From contig JAITPL010000116.1 in assembly GCA_031289445.1 (NCBI GenBank), forward strand, positions 1 through 9,540: a stretch of 9,540 nucleotides of DNA, in the 5' to 3' direction. Position 1 is the first letter of the stretch. Each line of letters starts with the position of its first letter. The stretch is from Tannerella sp. Its GTDB lineage: Bacteria; Bacteroidota; Bacteroidia; Bacteroidales; Tannerellaceae. This document shows positions 6,809-9,540 of the stretch, in pieces. Made by a program: the position numbers and the translations under genes. The notes beneath the pieces are model-generated. The model had not been told where the DNA came from. It worked only from the letters and a program-made list of their open reading frames with translations, and searched no databases.

Positions 6809-8524
6809 ATGAAACATTTTGCATTAATAATAACAGTCGCTTTGTTCATTACATCATGCGACGATTTTTTGAACGACAAACCTAAAGGCGCTGTTTTCGA
6901 CGAACAGTTGAATACCCCGGAAAACATCGAAAAGATGGTTATATCCGTTTATTCAGCCTTGGGTAACGAATGGTTTCCCTATTACATAAGTCTCTGGCCT
7001 TATGGCGATTTGCGTTCCGGCGATTCTTACAAGGGTGGCGCTGGAACAGGTGATGTAGGCGACTGGAATCTGTTCGAGACATTTGTCTATATGCGCGACA
7101 ATGTAGGCGCAATAGATGGCCGCTGGTATCAGGGTTACAAAGCTATTTCGAGGGCAAACAATGCCTTGGCTCGCTTAAATAACATTACATCAAGCGAGTT
7201 GCCAACACGCGATATACGTATCGCCGAAGTAAGATTTTTGAGAGCGCATTTCTACTTTGAATTGAAAATCCTGTTCAAGCACATTCCTTACATCGATGAA
7301 ACCGTGCCTACCGAAGAATATGTCAATATCTCGAATGTCGAATTGACCGACAAGGAAGGTTGGGCGTATATCATCGGAGAGTTCCGTCATGCAGCCGAAA
7401 GTTTGGGCGAGCCGTCCGACGAACTTGGCAGGATAAACAAATGGATGGCTAAGGCATATCTTGCCAAAGCCCTGCTTTATGCAGCATACGAACAGGATGA
7501 GAAGAATAACGTAGTCTCGATTAACAGGGAAAAATTGAACGAAGTAATCTCGCTTATCGACGAAGTCATCGCATCGGGCAAGTACGGACTTTCCAACGAT
7601 TTTGCGTATAATTTTCTTTGGGCAAATCAAAACGGGAAAGAATCAATATTCGCCATACAACATTCCCTCAGTGACGGAACGGAGTTCGGAAGGCTGGACT
7701 TCGGAGCCATGCTCAACTATCCTATGAATTCAGAGTACGGATGCTGCGGATTCCACTCGCCTTCGCAAAACTTGGTAAATGCTTACAAGACTGACGAAAA
7801 CGGTCTGCCGCTATTCGATACTTTCAATCATACAAGCATCAGCACACCGGCAGACATGCTGAACAATAACATCGACCCGCGACTACTGCATAGCGTGGCT
7901 ATTCCGGGTTTACCGTACAAATACGACCCCGGTTTTGTCTTCCACGAGACATGGACAAGGCAGCCCGAAACATACGGCGCATACATGTCGCTGAAAGAAG
8001 TTGAACTACCCGACTGTCCCTGCTTTCAGAAGGTATTGCCTTTCATGTCAAGCGCAAAAAACAGGGATTTAATTCGTTATGACGACCTGATACTCTGGAA
8101 AGCCGAAGCATTGATAGAAGTAGGGCGTGAAACCGAAGCCCTGCCGGTAATCAACAGCATCCGTAAACGCGCGTCCAACAGTACCGGATTTTTGGTGGAT
8201 GCAAACGGCAAAGCGACAGGAAAATTCAATGTCGTCGAATACAAACCGGGAGAGAATTGCCCTGCATGGGACAAGGCTTTCGCAATAACGGCTCTGCGCT
8301 GGGAACGCCGTTTGGAACTGGCGCTCGAAGGTGTCCGTTACTTTGATTTAGTACGCTGGGGTATTGCCGCTGAAACGGTAAACGAATACTTTACAGCCGA
8401 AAAAAGCAGACGGACATATCTGAACGAAGCCAAATGCACGAAGAACAGGGATGAATATTTCCCTATCCCGAAAGCACAAATTGATTTCAGTAAAAAACTT
8501 TATCAACAAAACTACGGCTGGTAG
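6809..8524 (+). CDS. SusD/RagB-family surface glycan-binding lipoprotein
   Basis: This 571-residue protein is the lid and binding partner of the SusC transporter. A lipoprotein signal peptide ends in the lipobox ITSC with lipidated Cys17, followed by DDFL; this indicates outer-membrane attachment, with surface exposure as known for the family. Family hallmarks are the N-terminal LNDKPKG region, EVRFLRAHFYFELK from residue 140, DLILWKAEALIEVG, and the C-terminal block starting at A495 (ALRWERRLELALEG, then RYFDLVRWG), typical of RagB/SusD proteins. The gene starts 8 nt after susC, so the two are surely cotranscribed. Beyond Cys17 the mature protein has six cysteines (C312, C313, C403, C405, C484, C543), including an adjacent CC pair and a CPC motif, which may form disulfides. 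The ligand cannot be read from sequence; a fructan is inferred from context. Confidence 0.95.
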   Translation: MKHFALIITVALFITSCDDFLNDKPKGAVFDEQLNTPENIEKMVISVYSALGNEWFPYYISLWPYGDLRSGDSYKGGAGTGDVGDWNLFETFVYMRDNVGAIDGRWYQGYKAISRANNALARLNNITSSELPTRDIRIAEVRFLRAHFYFELKILFKHIPYIDETVPTEEYVNISNVELTDKEGWAYIIGEFRHAAESLGEPSDELGRINKWMAKAYLAKALLYAAYEQDEKNNVVSINREKLNEVISLIDEVIASGKYGLSNDFAYNFLWANQNGKESIFAIQHSLSDGTEFGRLDFGAMLNYPMNSEYGCCGFHSPSQNLVNAYKTDENGLPLFDTFNHTSISTPADMLNNNIDPRLLHSVAIPGLPYKYDPGFVFHETWTRQPETYGAYMSLKEVELPDCPCFQKVLPFMSSAKNRDLIRYDDLILWKAEALIEVGRETEALPVINSIRKRASNSTGFLVDANGKATGKFNVVEYKPGENCPAWDKAFAITALRWERRLELALEGVRYFDLVRWGIAAETVNEYFTAEKSRRTYLNEAKCTKNRDEYFPIPKAQIDFSKKLYQQNYGW

Positions 8525-8536
8525 ATAAGAATTTAT

Positions 8537-8544
8537 TAACTTTG
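8537..8544 (+). promoter_or_regulatory. Putative -7 promoter box for the GH32 gene
   Basis: TAACTTTG, 13 nt after the susD stop and 25 nt before the GH32 ATG, matches TAnnTTTG. No convincing -33 element lies 19-21 bp upstream. There is also no hairpin terminator between susD and the GH32 gene, so readthrough from the susCD transcript is equally possible and the box may add a secondary start. Confidence 0.4.
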
Positions 8545-8569
8545 CATCATATTATAAAACGATTCAACT

Positions 8570-9540
8570 ATGAAACTTACAAGTTTATCAATTACATTTC
8601 TGTTATGTGCAAACGTCGCATTTGCGGGAGATTTGCAAGTGAAAATCACTAAACGCTACCTGAATCTGCCGGTATCGCACAAGGTAGAGCGACAGGTGAT
8701 GACCTTTGAAGTAGGAGGCCGCGTCGAGCGCTCGTTCCGAATCCGTCTGGCGGCACAGGGAGAGGCCGATTACTGGGTATTCTGCGATGTGTCGGCGCTG
8801 AAAGGCAAGACGCTGAAGATTTCGTATCCCGCCGATGATTCCGCCTTGAAATTTATCTATCAGGACGATTCCATCGCAGGTCAGGACAGTCTTTATCGCG
8901 AGACCAACCGCCCGCAGATACATTTCACCTCGCGTCGGGGCTGGAACAACGATCCCAACGGACTGCTATTCTACGAGGGCGAATACCATCTCTTCTATCA
9001 ACATAACCCCTACGAGCGGGAATGGGAAAACATGCACTGGGGACACGCCGTCAGTAGCGACCTCGTTCACTGGGAAGAACTCCCTGTAGCGCTTTTCCCC
9101 GATGAAACCGGTACGATGTTTTCAGGCTCGGCCGTCATTGATTACGAAAACACCGCAGGGTTCGCCAAAAAAGGCGGCGCACCCGCTATGGTCGCCATCT
9201 TCACGGCCGATTCGCGCGAGAAGCAGGTACAGGGCATCGCTTACAGCCTCGACAAGGGTCGCACATGGACTAAATATGACGGCAATCCGGTCATTGATTC
9301 GGGCGACGAATGGCAGAGCCACGACACCCGCGACCCTAAAGTATTCCGCTACAAAGACCACTGGGTACTCGTACTCAACGAACGCGACGGACATTCGATT
9401 TACACCTCCGCGAATCTGAAAGACTGGACTCGCACGAGCCATACAACAGGATTCTGGGAGTGTCCCGAACTGTTCGAGCTGCCCATTGACGGCGACCAAA
9501 GCCGCACTAAATGGGTGATGTACGGAGCTTCGGGAACATA
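8570..9540 (+). CDS. Glycoside hydrolase family 32 enzyme with N-terminal DUF4980 domain, 3'-truncated
   Basis: The frame is open from the ATG at 8570 to the window edge (323 codons plus 2 bases) with no stop; the C-terminal part is missing. It cleaves fructosyl bonds in fructans or sucrose-type sugars. Features in order: type I signal peptide (about 1-19, ending AFA); a DUF4980-like domain (about 20-115, from RYLNLPVSH to YRETNRPQIHF); then the GH32 five-bladed propeller. All three catalytic residues are present: nucleophile D128 in WNNDPNG, transition-state-stabilising D255 in RDP, and acid/base E297 in ECPELF. The lack of a lipobox suggests a periplasmic rather than surface enzyme, which in characterised Bacteroides systems usually means exo-acting fructosidase. 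Exo versus endo and levan versus inulin preference cannot be settled from this fragment. The gene follows susD by 45 nt and is the main evidence that the locus targets fructan. Confidence 0.93.
   Translation, partial: MKLTSLSITFLLCANVAFAGDLQVKITKRYLNLPVSHKVERQVMTFEVGGRVERSFRIRLAAQGEADYWVFCDVSALKGKTLKISYPADDSALKFIYQDDSIAGQDSLYRETNRPQIHFTSRRGWNNDPNGLLFYEGEYHLFYQHNPYEREWENMHWGHAVSSDLVHWEELPVALFPDETGTMFSGSAVIDYENTAGFAKKGGAPAMVAIFTADSREKQVQGIAYSLDKGRTWTKYDGNPVIDSGDEWQSHDTRDPKVFRYKDHWVLVLNERDGHSIYTSANLKDWTRTSHTTGFWECPELFELPIDGDQSRTKWVMYGASGT

Noticed and set aside
8525..8569. Terminator between susD and the GH32 gene
   Set aside because: No stem with a following T-run is visible; the gap is AT-rich and without a dyad of useful length.
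8603..8923. Minus-strand open frame inside the GH32 gene, and similar antisense frames elsewhere
   Set aside because: They lie wholly within well-supported genes and show no recognisable domain, signal peptide or start context; they are coding shadows.

Overview
The window is a stretch of a Bacteroidota chromosome, almost certainly of the order Bacteroidales. The evidence is a SusC/SusD pair, a one-polypeptide hybrid two-component regulator, promoter-like boxes of the Bacteroidota type (TAnnTTTG) and near absence of Shine-Dalgarno sites. All five genes lie on the + strand. The longest gap between genes is about 140 bases (3559-3698). I see no RNA gene, insertion sequence, CRISPR array or phage gene.

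Layout: (1) 1-780, the 3' part of a DUF4886 (SGNH-hydrolase-like) gene cut by the left edge. (2) 844-3558, a 904-residue hybrid histidine kinase/response regulator with a periplasmic-binding-protein sensor domain, the architecture of Bacteroides thetaiotaomicron BT1754. (3) 3559-3698, a compact regulatory region with a perfect 10-bp inverted repeat, a promoter-like -33/-7 pair and a 10-bp direct repeat flanking the -7 box. (4) 3699-6800 susC-like and 6809-8524 susD-like, 8 nt apart. (5) 8570-9540, the 5' part of a family 32 glycoside hydrolase with an N-terminal DUF4980 domain and all three catalytic motifs, cut by the right edge.

Together genes 2-5 read as a fructan polysaccharide utilization locus (PUL). 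The SusD lipoprotein captures oligosaccharide at the cell surface and SusC imports it through the outer membrane with TonB energy. The GH32 enzyme, which has a type I signal peptide, releases sugar (probably fructose) in the periplasm. The regulator's periplasmic domain then senses the released sugar and its cytoplasmic AraC-type domain activates the locus. Family assignments are strong. The substrate (levan, inulin or a short fructo-oligosaccharide) cannot be decided from this sequence.

I do not see a wholly new system. The most useful leads are the unexplained repeats upstream of susC, the DUF4886 neighbour and the cysteine-rich SusD.
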